DNA of 7,429 nt. Origin: Mycobacterium sp. GTDB taxonomy: Bacteria; Actinomycetota; Actinomycetes; Mycobacteriales; Mycobacteriaceae. Both the position numbers and the translations under genes were made by a program. The stretch spans positions 2,095 to 9,523 of the forward strand of contig JAHFVB010000148.1 of NCBI GenBank assembly GCA_023264755.1. Reading direction: 5' to 3'. Shown piece by piece: positions 6,405 through 7,429 of this stretch. The notes beneath the pieces were generated by a model that worked only from the letters and a program-made list of their open reading frames with translations, made no database searches and had not been told where the DNA came from. Positions within the stretch are counted from its first letter, which is position 1. Each line of letters begins with the position of its first letter.

Positions 6405-6405
<1 letters not shown>
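4546..6405 (+). CDS. ilvB: Acetohydroxyacid (acetolactate) synthase, large catalytic subunit
   Basis: 619 residues (M. tuberculosis IlvB1 is about 618). It condenses two pyruvates to acetolactate, or pyruvate with 2-ketobutyrate to acetohydroxybutyrate, the first common step to Val, Leu and Ile. It is cytoplasmic and needs ThDP, Mg2+ and FAD. The Pro-rich N-terminal tail (about 1-36) is followed by the ThDP Pyr domain ([13 protein letters not shown]; catalytic Glu84 in [15 protein letters not shown]), the central FAD-binding domain ([36 protein letters not shown]), and the ThDP PP domain with GDG (479-481) and Asn506-Asn507. Trp516 in MVRQWQ is the conserved residue at the herbicide-binding site. 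Start: GTG 4546 with GAGAG 5 bases upstream, giving [11 protein letters not shown]. The frame also opens at TTG 4495, inside the terminator T-tract, which is not credible. Expression is controlled by the attenuator upstream. It overlaps ilvN by one base (TAATG). Confidence 0.97.

Positions 6406-7429
<1,024 letters not shown>

Overview
The window is high-GC actinobacterial DNA. Gene content and order point to a mycobacterium (Mycobacterium/Mycolicibacterium type). The run lppZ – DoxX gene – cfp6 – ilvB – ilvN – ilvC beside gatB matches the M. tuberculosis Rv3009c–Rv3001c neighbourhood as I remember it, and the encoded proteins resemble those members closely along their length. No alignment could be run, so family names rest on recognised motifs and remembered sequences.

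Layout. (1) Bases 1-343 hold the 3' end of gatB. (2) Bases 354-1718 encode a complete membrane sensor histidine kinase that closely resembles PrrB. No response-regulator gene is adjacent. In the M. tuberculosis order I remember other genes at this position, so the kinase looks like lineage-specific content. (3) On the minus strand, 1744-2862 encodes the lipoprotein LppZ, convergent with the kinase. (4) A 136-bp divergent intergenic region separates lppZ from the DoxX-family gene (2999-3838); both genes have a -10-like hexamer so close to the start codon that leaderless transcripts are plausible. (5) The DoxX gene and the convergent cfp6 (PH-domain membrane protein, 3835-4272 minus) end on the same CTAG palindrome. 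(6) The rest is the branched-chain amino acid biosynthesis operon: a promoter, a 15-residue leader peptide rich in Leu/Val/Ile, a transcription attenuator, then ilvB, ilvN and the start of ilvC.

How the genes work together. IlvB (catalytic) and IlvN (regulatory) form acetohydroxyacid synthase, and IlvC catalyses the next step toward valine, isoleucine and leucine. The untranslated leader contains mutually exclusive pairings (1:2, 2:3, 3:4) and an intrinsic terminator. Strand 1 lies on the Leu-Leu-Val codons of the leader peptide, so starvation for these amino acids should stall the ribosome and let transcription enter ilvB. This is the clearest regulatory device in the window. Ribosome-mediated ilv attenuation is known in actinobacteria, so this is a well-resolved instance and not a new class.

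The gatB, lppZ, DoxX, cfp6 and ilv genes are ordinary conserved mycobacterial genes. I found no mobile element, CRISPR array, tRNA or rRNA gene, and no clearly undescribed system. The items most worth following up are the orphan PrrB-like kinase, the attenuator and the very short or absent 5' leaders.
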